64,000 nucleotides of DNA from Oscillatoriaceae cyanobacterium Prado104. Its GTDB lineage: Bacteria; Cyanobacteriota; Cyanobacteriia; Cyanobacteriales; Microcoleaceae. The position numbers and the translations under genes are program-made. Positions 53,149 through 60,860 of the stretch are shown here, piece by piece. Positions within the stretch are counted from its first letter, which is position 1. Each line of letters starts with the position of its first letter. The stretch covers positions 1 to 64,000 of the forward strand of contig JALOON010000019.1 of the NCBI GenBank assembly GCA_025454405.1, written 5' to 3'. Below the pieces are notes generated by a model that saw only the letters and a program-made list of their open reading frames with translations, made no database searches and had not been told where the DNA came from.

Positions 53149-54219
53149 TTACTTAAGTGAAGTTGCCATTTCTGTTGCTACTAACTGTCCATTCAGAGAA
53201 GATTCAAAAACTCGATCGCTCGCTAAAAAACCTGCAATTTCTGCTGCTGCGGCTCGTCCATCGGTGATAGATTCGACAATTGCTTTTGGTGCGGTTGCTG
53301 TTCCCGCTAGAAAAATACCTTGCCGCTGAGAAGCATTATTGGAATATTGTTGGTGCGCGGTAGTGTAAAAGCGATCGCAACCAACAGTTAAACCCGCTAC
53401 ATCTGCTAATTCAGAATTACCTTCCATCCCCACCATCAAAACCAAAAGGTCAACGCTCAACCGCATCGGTTTTGCCGTCAAAGTATCTTCTAACCGCAAC
53501 AACAAACTGCCATCATTTTTCTCACCAGCTTCCGAAAGCCGACCCCGAAGAAACTGTACGCCAAACTTTTCTTGCGATGTTCTGTACAGTTCCTCATAAC
53601 CGCGGCCGAACACGCGGATATCCATGTAAAGGCAGTAAATTTCGCAATCGGGATTTTGTTCTTTAATCTCGATCGAGACTTTAATTGCATTGGTACAACA
53701 GACTCGCGAACAGTAATTATTATTCACCTTTTCATCGCGAGACCCAACACAGTGAACCATTGCGACTTTCTGCGGTGCTTTACCGTTTCTGGTTTTAACG
53801 CTTTTTGCCTTCAACATCGCATCCAGTTCTACCGAAGTGATGCAATTATCGTATATTCCGTAGCCGTATTCTTCTTTAAATGCAGCATCGAAATGCTTGA
53901 AACCAGTTGCTACCAGAATCGCCCCGGCATCAATTTCTTCCCCCGTCGATACAGTCACTTTAAAGTTAGGGGCTGACCCGGCAATGTCTGTCACTGTCGC
54001 ATTATTTAAAATTCGAGTTTTACCCAAACTTTGCTTTAAATTGGCAACAATTTCTGAAGCATCGGTAAAGTCGGGAAACACTTTATACCATTTGTTTAAA
54101 TGTCCCCCAACTTCGGCTTGTTTCTCAATCAAAATGACATCATAGCCAAACTCTTGCAGTTTGCCCGCCGCCGCTAGCCCCGCAGGGCCGCCACCAATTA
54201 CTACTATTTGTCGCTCCAT
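53149..54219 (-). CDS. HdrA/QmoA-like flavoprotein
   Basis: A 356-residue flavoprotein, shorter than methanogen HdrA (about 650) and about the size of QmoA (about 400). FAD motif: IVVIGGGPAGLAAAGKL (residues 5-21). The cysteine-rich site is VHCVGSRD and YCSRVCCTNA (about 157-180), the HdrA/QmoA signature. The C-terminal FAD motif GIFLAGTATAPKAI is typical. It accepts or splits electrons between HdrC and other carriers. ATG 54219 follows AAAGGTA; the open frame to 54264 is less likely. No electron-bifurcating ferredoxin domain is seen. Confidence 0.9.
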   Translation of the reverse strand: MERQIVVIGGGPAGLAAAGKLQEFGYDVILIEKQAEVGGHLNKWYKVFPDFTDASEIVANLKQSLGKTRILNNATVTDIAGSAPNFKVTVSTGEEIDAGAILVATGFKHFDAAFKEEYGYGIYDNCITSVELDAMLKAKSVKTRNGKAPQKVAMVHCVGSRDEKVNNNYCSRVCCTNAIKVSIEIKEQNPDCEIYCLYMDIRVFGRGYEELYRTSQEKFGVQFLRGRLSEAGEKNDGSLLLRLEDTLTAKPMRLSVDLLVLMVGMEGNSELADVAGLTVGCDRFYTTAHQQYSNNASQRQGIFLAGTATAPKAIVESITDGRAAAAEIAGFLASDRVFESSLNGQLVATEMATSLK

Positions 54220-54314
54220 TTTCTTTACCTTTCTAGTTAATTTGTTTGTTTGAATAGCAGTCAATATCCCGACACAAATCGCTGGGAAAATTTCACCGCT
54301 AGTATTGATTCAAG

Positions 54315-54614
54315 TCAGATTTTCTGATGGTGAGAATTGAGAAGGTAACGGAGATACCCGCGCAAGACTCGCCAGTCGAGCAATACATGAACAACTGTGA
54401 CGCAGAGAGCAATAACACAAACAACAAAATGTACATCTCCCCATTCGCGTCTGGTAAAACCCAGGAACAGAATTAACTGACCAGCACCGCGTCCTCGGGG
54501 TAAAAACTCTAACAAGAAGCCAGAGATTGCAGCCAGACTCCAAACAACAATCAGCACCAAAGCAACGATCGCTCGAAGATAATTCAAGAAATGAATTTTG
54601 CGCCTGTGCGCCAT
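54315..54614 (-). CDS. Small cytochrome b-like membrane protein (DUF4405-like)
   Basis: A 99-residue protein with two to three TM helices. Helix 1 is YLRAIVALVLIVVWSLAAIS; the next contains GDVHFVVCVIALCVTVVHVL with two His 14 residues apart, possible haem ligands. ATG 54614 has the strong site GGAGGAGG six bases away. Located inside the hdr operon between hdrB2 and hdrA, so it probably anchors the Hdr complex and connects it to the quinone pool (inference). A competing frame at 54310-54669 looks random. Confidence 0.8.
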   Translation of the reverse strand: MAHRRKIHFLNYLRAIVALVLIVVWSLAAISGFLLEFLPRGRGAGQLILFLGFTRREWGDVHFVVCVIALCVTVVHVLLDWRVLRGYLRYLLNSHHQKI

Positions 54615-54677
54615 AGCTTCCTCCTCCAAATCTGTGTTTTGACCTGGGAAAACCGCTCGCCCAAAACAATCCAAAAT

Positions 54678-55724
54678 CTAAAAAGGTCTGCGGCGTTGTT
54701 CGGGAGTTTTGGATTTGTCATAAGGAATGCCGATTTTATCTAACAAAGGTTCGATCGCCACGACTTTTGCATTCAGTCCGCAGTCTTTAAAGGGGTCATA
54801 TCCTAACATTAACCCAGTCAATTGTGCGTAATCGAGAACGCTGACGTTAAACTCTTCTTCCAAAACTTCTTTAATCGTTCCTTGTTCCGCATCCAAAAAT
54901 ACCGTACATCCGGGACAATTAGTGAGGATTAAGTTACAATCTGGGTGCGTTTCTTTGAGACTTTTCATTTTCTTGTAAACGCTACTTGCAGTGTAGTCTC
55001 TGTTTTCGGGAAACGCACATTGCCGAAAACCCATGCCGCAGCAATGCCTGCGTTCTGGATAATCAACAATTTCCGCGCCGAAAGCTTCTAGCAATCCTAC
55101 TAAAACTTGGGGAAACTCAGCGCCACCCATGCACTCGCTGGGAAAGATTTTGCCGTAGTGGCATCCAATGTGATCGACTGCTTTGATTCCCTTCAAGCTA
55201 TATTTTGCTTTTGCTGCTAGCTTGTGGCGGTTGGCAAAAAACACATCGGAAGCATGAACGACAGATGGTCTGCCCCCCGATACGTGAGGGACCCAAAACT
55301 CCCGGCCGGTGGTTTCTTTTAAGGTTTTTTTGGTGTATTCTCGCAACTCTGGTTCTTCTTCCCAGAGTTGGATCGTTTCCGTGTAATTGGCAAAAGAAGT
55401 AACGCAGAATGAAAAGAGATTGTCAACACCCAATTCGTGATGTGCGATCGAAAAGTTTCTCGCCGCTACCACCATTTGAGTTTCTAAATTGGACACATCT
55501 CCGTGATAGCCGATCGCGCCGCAAGAAGTATGTCCGGGTGCTTCCCGCAATTCCATTCCCAAATCGTTTTTTAAGATTTTATAGGCAATGCCTTCCGTGT
55601 AGGGTGCGGCACTTTGCAGAAAGCAACTACGAAAGCATCCCCACAATTTTCCGCCTGCATCATCTATCGTGGGAACGTGCTTTTGGTGTTTTTCCCAAGC
55701 CAGATTTTCTCTTGCTACTTTCAT
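54678..55724 (-). CDS. HdrB-like subunit 2 (one canonical, one degenerate CCG domain)
   Basis: A 348-residue HdrB-like protein. The C-terminal CCG domain is canonical: GCHYGKIFPSEC...RHCCGMGF...NCPGCT (about residues 190-285). The N-terminal domain is degenerate: CFRSCF...HTSCGAIGY...FSFCVTSF, with S-C in place of C-C and only one of the C-x-x-C cysteines. So it may carry one non-cubane cluster only. It lies 12 bases after hdrC2 and may form a second active unit or structural half. Pattern resembles HdrB/HdrD pairs in sulfur-oxidising Hdr clusters. Confidence 0.85.
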   Translation of the reverse strand: MKVARENLAWEKHQKHVPTIDDAGGKLWGCFRSCFLQSAAPYTEGIAYKILKNDLGMELREAPGHTSCGAIGYHGDVSNLETQMVVAARNFSIAHHELGVDNLFSFCVTSFANYTETIQLWEEEPELREYTKKTLKETTGREFWVPHVSGGRPSVVHASDVFFANRHKLAAKAKYSLKGIKAVDHIGCHYGKIFPSECMGGAEFPQVLVGLLEAFGAEIVDYPERRHCCGMGFRQCAFPENRDYTASSVYKKMKSLKETHPDCNLILTNCPGCTVFLDAEQGTIKEVLEEEFNVSVLDYAQLTGLMLGYDPFKDCGLNAKVVAIEPLLDKIGIPYDKSKTPEQRRRPF

Positions 55725-55736
55725 TCGAGTTTCTCC

Positions 55737-56444
55737 TTATTTGTTTTCTTTTATTTCGTAGTTTCTGCTATCAGCGGTTTCTACCCAATTTTGCCAGTAT
55801 TTTTCCACTTCTTGTTTGCTGCCGAGTTTCCGTTCCATGCCTTTTTCTACGGCATCCATTAACTCGATCGCGCCCGTCGCTTGATAAATTGCCCGCAATT
55901 CTTCCATGTCTCTTTCTGGAATAATTCGGTGCGAACCGGGGCGATTTTCCAGATCCATCGGTACGTCCCACCATTCCCGCATCTCTGCCCTATGTTCGTA
56001 ATAGTATTCCCAGTTTTCTCCGAGTTCTGGAAAGTGAGCGGGGGTAATATTTTCTGCTAGCAAGGTATAGCCTCGTTTCAGCATATTTTCCCCAAATACT
56101 CGCTTAGCAAATAATTGCTGTCTGCCTTTTTCCGACTCGGCAAAGTAACCGTGACGGATCGAAAGCCGGCGCAGGGCAAGAATGACTGAAGCGGTGCTGT
56201 TGCCTCTCGGACAGCGAGTTTTACAGGAAAAACATTGCCCGCAAAACCAAATTTTGTCCGACTTTAGTAAGTCTTCAATTAGTTCGTCGTCTTCGGAGTA
56301 GCAAATGTTCATCACTTCCCTGGGAGAGTAGTCATTAAACTCTGCCGCCGGACAAACTGCCGTGCATACGCCGCAGTTCAAGCAGGCATTCATGCCGTGT
56401 TGATACAAGATGTCTTGTTTGAGTTCGTTAAATAGTTTGCCCAT
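55737..56444 (-). CDS. HdrC-like [4Fe-4S] subunit 2, first gene of the hdr operon
   Basis: A 235-residue iron-sulfur protein with two clusters: CLNCGVCTAVCPAAEF (about residues 19-34) and CGQCFSCKTRCPRG (about 68-81). The C-terminal part is charged and helical (ERKLGSKQEVEKYWQNWVE). It is longer than HdrC (180-200). It pairs with HdrB2. A near-consensus promoter lies about 50-80 bases upstream. Confidence 0.88.
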   Translation of the reverse strand: MGKLFNELKQDILYQHGMNACLNCGVCTAVCPAAEFNDYSPREVMNICYSEDDELIEDLLKSDKIWFCGQCFSCKTRCPRGNSTASVILALRRLSIRHGYFAESEKGRQQLFAKRVFGENMLKRGYTLLAENITPAHFPELGENWEYYYEHRAEMREWWDVPMDLENRPGSHRIIPERDMEELRAIYQATGAIELMDAVEKGMERKLGSKQEVEKYWQNWVETADSRNYEIKENK

Positions 56445-56495
56445 GAATTAACCCCGTCTTTTGAGTCGCTGAGGTTATGCCTCTTGTATTTACAT

Positions 56496-56524
56496 AGCAT
56501 ATAACGATATAGTTATATTGTCAA
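56496..56524 (-). promoter_or_regulatory. Promoter of the hdr operon with a dyad in the spacer
   Basis: -35 TTGACA (56524-56519), 17-base spacer, -10 TATGCT (56501-56496). The spacer (56499-56518) contains a perfect dyad ATATAAC-N6-GTTATAT, well placed for a repressor. Expected start site near 56489. Between the promoter and sqr the gap also holds a family E repeat at about 56650-56695. Confidence 0.7.
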
Positions 56525-56801
56525 GGTATTTTGAAAAATTAATTTTGAGGGAAACTAAGTAAAAATACTCATAAAAATACTCAATAGTTCGGAGCGCTAA
56601 AACACAATCAAATATCGGGACTAAGTTGGTGAAGAAGGGCAGGTACGGAGAGGGCGGGAACGGGGACACCGCCCCTACAAATCTCTCGTTGTTTGGAAAG
56701 AAAATGAAACCGTCCTGCCCAGTGTCCGCCTTTGAAGGGAAAGAAAAGTTTTCAGAATGTAGGGTTATGGATGGTTTCGCGTAATTTATCTTTAGGTTTA
56801 A

Positions 56802-56905
56802 TATAGCGATCGCAAATGATTTGTAAATACTCCAAGGTTCAGAAACCCGGTTTCTCTAAGAAACCGGATTTCTATGCTTTTACGAATGATTTGCGATCGC
56901 TATAG
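56802..56905. mobile_element. MITE-like 104-bp element upstream of sqr
   Basis: Outer inverted repeats of about 26 bp (TATAGCGATCGCAAATGATT, about 24/27 matching) enclose a family B palindrome (AGAAACCCGGTTTCT, AGAAACCGGATTTCT). AGGTTTAA occurs on both sides (56794-56801 and 56906-56913), as a target duplication would. No ORF inside. Confidence 0.6.
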
Positions 56906-56929
56906 AGGTTTAATGCGTGTTTTGTGGAT

Positions 56930-56935
56930 TATAAT
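56930..56935 (+). promoter_or_regulatory. Candidate -10 of the sqr promoter
   Basis: TATAAT, a perfect -10, 90 bases before the sqr start. The -35 position (about 56907-56912, GGTTTA) is weak and lies in the target duplication of the MITE-like element. The box continues as TATAATTAGA, sharing TAATTAG with the dyad upstream of the Rieske gene. Confidence 0.45.
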
Positions 56936-57024
56936 TAGATGAGGTAAATAAAAACAGCATACTATCTTTACCAATTCTGCAAGCTATGATGCTTGCCACA
57001 GTATATAAAAAGGAAATCAAAAAA

Positions 57025-58341
57025 ATGGCAAAAGTGGTGGTAATTGGCGGGGGATTGGGGGGACTGCCTACCGCTTACGAACTGCGACACCTGCTGCCGA
57101 AGCAACATCAGGTGACGTTAATTTCCGATCGCCCAGAATTTACTTTTATTCCTGGGTTAGTCCGGGTAGCGCTGAATCTTAACTCGCTAGCCGCAATTCA
57201 ATTAAATCTGGCAGAATTAACTAAGCGATACGGGATTGAGTGGATCTTAGGAAAAGTCACAGACTTTGATGCGGAAACTAAACGCATTACTGTTGAAGAA
57301 AATCGGATTGTTGACTGCGATTATGTAGCGATCGCGACAGGTGCTTCCTTTGCTTTTGATGCCGTCCCCGGACTCGGGCCGCACGGGGGTTACACCCACT
57401 CAGTTTGCTCGCCAAATCATGCTTTAGCAGCGCGATCGGCTTGGCTAAAATTCTTAGAAAATCCCCGTCATTTAGTCGTAGGAGCAATGGCAGGAGTGAG
57501 TTGTTTCGGGCCGGCTTACGAGTTTTTATTTATGGCAGAGTGGGAGTTGCGGCGCAGGGGTTTGCGCGAGCAAGTATCGATTACTTTTGTAACGCCAGAA
57601 CCTTATCTCGGACATTTAGGTTTGGATGGCTTAAGTAACTCTCAAGCATTAACGGAAAACTTGATGAAACAACGAGGCATTCAGGCAGTAACTAACGCTC
57701 TAATTACCTCAGTTGATGCCGACTCTATCGCCCTGGCTGACGGGCTGAAATTACCCTTTGAATATGCCATGATTCTGCCAGCTTTTCGCGGAGTAGATTT
57801 TATCCAAAAAGTACCTGGTTTGGGCAATGAAAAAGGGTTTATTCCTGTATTGCCTACCTGCGAACACCCTGAATTTTCCTCAGTTTATGCCCTGGGAGTC
57901 AGCGTAGAATTACCCAACAATAAAGCAATCTCCGGGCTGGGATTGCCCAAAACCGGACAAATGACGGAAGCAATGGGATTAGCAGTAACGCATAATATTG
58001 GCGTGAAATTAGGCGCGAGCGCGGATAATTTGAAAACACCAACTTTGGAAGCAATTTGTTTTGCTGAATTTGGCGATACAGGCATTGTCTATGTCGCCGC
58101 CCCCGTTTTACCAGATCCAAAAACAGGCAAACGGCGTTACTCGTACTCTTTGCAAGGACGCTGGGTAAACTTGGCAAAAACAGCATTTGAAAAGTATTTT
58201 ATGCTCAAAATGAAACTGGGTTGGGGGTTGCCTTGGTTTGAAATTTGGGCTTTGCGAATTTTATTCGGATTGTCGCTGCTGAAAAATTGCGATTTAGTGG
58301 AAGAGCAAGCAATGATATCGTTTCCGGTTGAATCGGAATAA
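57025..58341 (+). CDS. sqr: Sulfide:quinone oxidoreductase, type I
   Basis: A 438-residue flavoprotein. FAD motif VVVIGGGLGGLPTAYEL (residues 4-20). The three catalytic cysteines of SQR are present at C128 (SVCSPNHA), C160 (AGVSCFGPAYEF) and C345 (AICFAEFGDTG), close to the Acidithiobacillus positions 128, 160 and 356. The C-terminal amphipathic part (FEKYFMLKMKLGWGLPWFE) attaches to the membrane. It oxidises H2S to zero-valent sulfur and reduces plastoquinone. ATG 57025 with AAGGA upstream aligns best; 56986 is an open extension. Divergent from the hdr operon. Confidence 0.94.
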   Translation: MAKVVVIGGGLGGLPTAYELRHLLPKQHQVTLISDRPEFTFIPGLVRVALNLNSLAAIQLNLAELTKRYGIEWILGKVTDFDAETKRITVEENRIVDCDYVAIATGASFAFDAVPGLGPHGGYTHSVCSPNHALAARSAWLKFLENPRHLVVGAMAGVSCFGPAYEFLFMAEWELRRRGLREQVSITFVTPEPYLGHLGLDGLSNSQALTENLMKQRGIQAVTNALITSVDADSIALADGLKLPFEYAMILPAFRGVDFIQKVPGLGNEKGFIPVLPTCEHPEFSSVYALGVSVELPNNKAISGLGLPKTGQMTEAMGLAVTHNIGVKLGASADNLKTPTLEAICFAEFGDTGIVYVAAPVLPDPKTGKRRYSYSLQGRWVNLAKTAFEKYFMLKMKLGWGLPWFEIWALRILFGLSLLKNCDLVEEQAMISFPVESE

Positions 58342-58503
58342 TTTAACCGCAGAGGGCGCAGAGAGAGAAGAAAGAGATGAATAATTCCGATTGCACCATT
58401 CTCAATAAACCAGCAATCAACCGGGTTTGGTCTGAAAAATCTTGGTTTTTATGCAGAGTTTTTGCCTCCAAACCGGTTTGGAGAGAATGGTGCAAGATCT
58501 GAG

Positions 58504-58959
58504 TTAACTCCACCCGCTCGTTCTCGCCATAACTGCTGCTAGTAATGGCAATAAAGTAAAACATAATAATTCCCCTTTAATTAGCCAAGATAGTCGGTTT
58601 ACCTGGACAATTTCTAAACTAGGAGCTTCACCATTTTGCAACACTTTAAACCACGATATAAAGGTGAAAGTTGGATACAAGGAAAATAAACTGGCTAGGA
58701 TAAACACACCCATTTTTGCATAGAAAAATGGATTGTTTAGATAGTAATTACTTCCTTTGCCAAAGTAAAGGACTCTCAAAAATCCTGTCACTATAATTAT
58801 CATCGCGGCTAAACCATAAACGGCATCGGCAAAAGCCACTTTTTTAGCTTCATCAAGGGTCATTTCTTTTTTAAAGTTAAAAACCTCGACTGTGAGAGCG
58901 GCAAAGGCTAACATGAAGCCTAAGTAATGGAAATAAGCTGTAATAGCACTGGTCCACAT
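58504..58959 (-). CDS. DUF2214 membrane protein
   Basis: A 151-residue protein with four TM helices: WTSAITAYFHYLGFMLAFAA, YGLAAMIIIVTGFLRVLYFG, FFYAKMGVFILASLFSLYPT, GELLCFTLLPLLAAVMA. Three conserved His/Asp-like polar residues lie in TM1-2. Matches DUF2214, of unknown function, often beside sulfur or thiol genes. ATG 58959 is chosen because the upstream part overlaps the next gene and is not hydrophobic. Possibly in one operon with the Blh and Rieske genes. Confidence 0.85.
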   Translation of the reverse strand: MWTSAITAYFHYLGFMLAFAALTVEVFNFKKEMTLDEAKKVAFADAVYGLAAMIIIVTGFLRVLYFGKGSNYYLNNPFFYAKMGVFILASLFSLYPTFTFISWFKVLQNGEAPSLEIVQVNRLSWLIKGELLCFTLLPLLAAVMARTSGWS

Positions 58960-58973
58960 GATTGTATTATTTG

Positions 58974-59414
58974 CTAAACTTTTGAGTTTTTCTGGGACGG
59001 GAAATACCGATCGGCATAAGCTTCCAAGGGACAATTAGGCTTGTGTTCTAGCCCCAAAGCCTGCCGGCGTTCTAAATAATGTTGTTCCGTCCAGTCTTGT
59101 TCAACAGCTAAAGTCAGTAGAGTCATTACTCCGGCTCGCAAACCTGACGCACACCTTGTATAAATTGGTTTGGGTGCGGCATTAACGGTTTGGATAAAGT
59201 CTTCGAGAGTGGCTGGACTTAAGTTTAGTCGATCGACCGGCAGACTAATAAATTCAAATCCCAGTTGTTTTACTTCTTCTGCGTTCAATTGATTGCCCTC
59301 ACCGATCGTACACAAATCAATGATGGTTTGGTAGCCTTTTTGGTGAATTTCTCTAAGCTCTTCTGGGGAAATAACATTACCAATTGCCAGAGATTCAGTT
59401 ACATTTTGAAACAT
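58974..59414 (-). CDS. Beta-lactamase-hydrolase-like (DUF442/TIGR01244) phosphatase-fold protein
   Basis: A 146-residue DUF442 protein: FQNVTESLAIGNVISPEELR at the N-terminus and the Cys loop IYTRCASGLRAGVMTLL (about residues 88-104), with C-A-S-G-L-R as the active-site loop. DUF442 domains occur with persulfide dioxygenases (Blh proteins) and in sulfide-response operons; they may act as sulfurtransferase-like enzymes. ATG 59414 has AGGAAAA nearby. A persulfide dioxygenase is encoded at the window end, as a separate gene. Confidence 0.87.
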   Translation of the reverse strand: MFQNVTESLAIGNVISPEELREIHQKGYQTIIDLCTIGEGNQLNAEEVKQLGFEFISLPVDRLNLSPATLEDFIQTVNAAPKPIYTRCASGLRAGVMTLLTLAVEQDWTEQHYLERRQALGLEHKPNCPLEAYADRYFPSQKNSKV

Positions 59415-59460
59415 TGATTTTCCTGTAATTTGCTGTTTAATTTCGCTGCAATTCTTCGAT

Positions 59461-59994
59461 CTAAACCCACCAGGGAGCTTGCCCAGTTCGCGGATCGATT
59501 TCTGTCCAAGGAGCAATCAAAATCCTGTTGTTTTCAACAGCAATGCGAACTAATTTCAGCGGGAGAGGTGCTGGCCCGCGCACTACAGAACCATCAGCAC
59601 TATAGCGAGAACCGTGACAGGGACATTGAAATTGTTGGTCAGTTTCATTCCAAGGAAATGTGCAACCTAAATGGGTGCAGTTATCGACAATTCCTATATT
59701 GTCGATCGCGCCGTCTTGTTTCACGATTAAGTAAGTAGGTTCGCCAGCTAACCCAGCGACTAAGGCGCGAGTTCCAGGGGGTTCTGCTAATATCTGGCTG
59801 GCAGGAATGAGATTGCCTAATTTATCTTTCGCGAAGATTGCTCCTCCTGCGCCGCCTTCTGCTGGTGGGATCGAGTATTTTGCCAGCGGATAAAGTGCGG
59901 CTCCCGCAGTGGAGGCGACGACTGCACCCGTCAAAAAATTGAGCAATTGGCGGCGGGACAGGGAAGGACTGTCGGGGGGAAAAGTATTGTCCAT
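59461..59994 (-). CDS. Rieske [2Fe-2S] protein, cytochrome b6f PetC-like
   Basis: A 177-residue Rieske protein. N-terminal twin-arginine-like SRRQLLNFLTGAVVAST with TM (residues 10-32), a Gly-rich hinge (PAEGGAGGAIF), and the cluster-binding boxes CTHLGC (about 119-124) and CPCHGS (about 138-143). Proteins like this are the PetC subunit of b6f. No petA or other b6f gene is adjacent; instead it leads an operon with Blh and DUF2214, so it is likely a second, condition-specific PetC. ATG 59994 is preferred. Confidence 0.9.
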   Translation of the reverse strand: MDNTFPPDSPSLSRRQLLNFLTGAVVASTAGAALYPLAKYSIPPAEGGAGGAIFAKDKLGNLIPASQILAEPPGTRALVAGLAGEPTYLIVKQDGAIDNIGIVDNCTHLGCTFPWNETDQQFQCPCHGSRYSADGSVVRGPAPLPLKLVRIAVENNRILIAPWTEIDPRTGQAPWWV

Positions 59995-60038
59995 TTCGGA
60001 TTCGTTCTTAAATTGGTGCAATTGGCACCTTTAATACT

Positions 60039-60067
60039 ACTATATAACTAATTAGTCAATTAGTCAA
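60039..60067 (-). promoter_or_regulatory. Promoter of the Rieske-Blh-DUF2214 operon with a dyad
   Basis: -35 TTGACT (60067-60062), 17-base spacer, -10 TATAGT (60044-60039). The spacer contains the palindrome ACTAATTAGT (60047-60056) in GACTAATTAGTTATAT. The hdr promoter has AACTATATCGTTATAT at the same place. Confidence 0.7.
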
Positions 60068-60183
60068 GTTAATGGTTTTACTTTTTCTGGTTGAACGTGA
60101 GAACCAGAATGGCAACTATTGCTTCACTGAAAAGAAGCATGGTTTTTGGCGAGATACTTCCTGACGAAGCGAAAAGATGGGAA

Positions 60184-60200
60184 AAAACCCGGTTTCTTCG
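60184..60200. repeat. Family B half-palindrome
   Basis: AAAAACCCGGTTTCTTC; same half-unit as in 25414-25431. Another pair lies at 60772-60838 (AAAAAACCCGGTTTCTAAC ... GCAGAAACCTGGTTTTTGA). Confidence 0.6.
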
Positions 60201-60318
60201 ATCGCGCGGGTGGCCAGCAATTGACAATTGACTATCCAGTTTTTACATTACCGACTTTTTCCTTAACTTGCTCTACTTCTGAATGGCTATCTCGCTGCAA
60301 AAACTCATCAAGCAACTC

Positions 60319-60591
60319 CTAAAAACGATAAAATGCTCGTTCTTTATTGTTAGTATAAAATTCAATTATTCTTGCCCATGAACCTGATGTTGATACTTGA
60401 TATCGTTTTTGCGATCGGGGTTGAAATTCTCCATAAAATTCCATTTCTTTTTCTGTGGGTTCAACTCCCAACTCTTCTCTAGCCGTCCTATAACAGACTA
60501 TAAACATAAAAAGATCCGTCGCAGAAGCTCGTCCGATATACATTCCTGGTTTTTTATGAATTTTATTCAACATCTCAAAAAGTCCGCTCAT
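60319..60591 (-). CDS. Small unknown protein with an in-frame amber codon
   Basis: A 90-residue frame beginning MSGLFEMLNKIHKKPGMYIG. The 'K-K-P-G-M-Y-I-G' start is seen in a group of small bacterial proteins of unknown role. It stops at TAG (60319-60321), but the same frame is open for 28 more codons, ELLDEFLQRDSHSEVEQV and on, to TAG at 60232. This suggests that the ancestral protein was about 120 residues and was cut by a nonsense mutation. Not part of the neighbouring operons. Confidence 0.5.
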   Translation of the reverse strand: MSGLFEMLNKIHKKPGMYIGRASATDLFMFIVCYRTAREELGVEPTEKEMEFYGEFQPRSQKRYQVSTSGSWARIIEFYTNNKERAFYRF

Positions 60592-60860
60592 CTAAATACT
60601 CTCCTTTTTTCAACCAAAAACTTTTTTAGAAACCGTCCAATTCTTCAACTATAAACTCTCCTCTACGACAGGAAAAATCATTCACCCAATCTTCTTTAGA
60701 CAGTCCCTCAGTTGACAAATTATCAAAAACTAACCCACGTACTTCAACTGCGTTTATCGAAGAGATGGGAAAAAACCCGGTTTCTAACCAAAATTATCGC
60801 TTTTTTCGAGAAATATTGACGCAGAAACCTGGTTTTTGACGGACGTGCGTAAGTCCTGTA

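Noticed and set aside
54310-54669. 119-codon frame parallel to the small membrane gene
   Set aside because: Low-complexity, Cys/Ser/Arg-rich shadow; the other frame has TM helices and a strong ribosome binding site.
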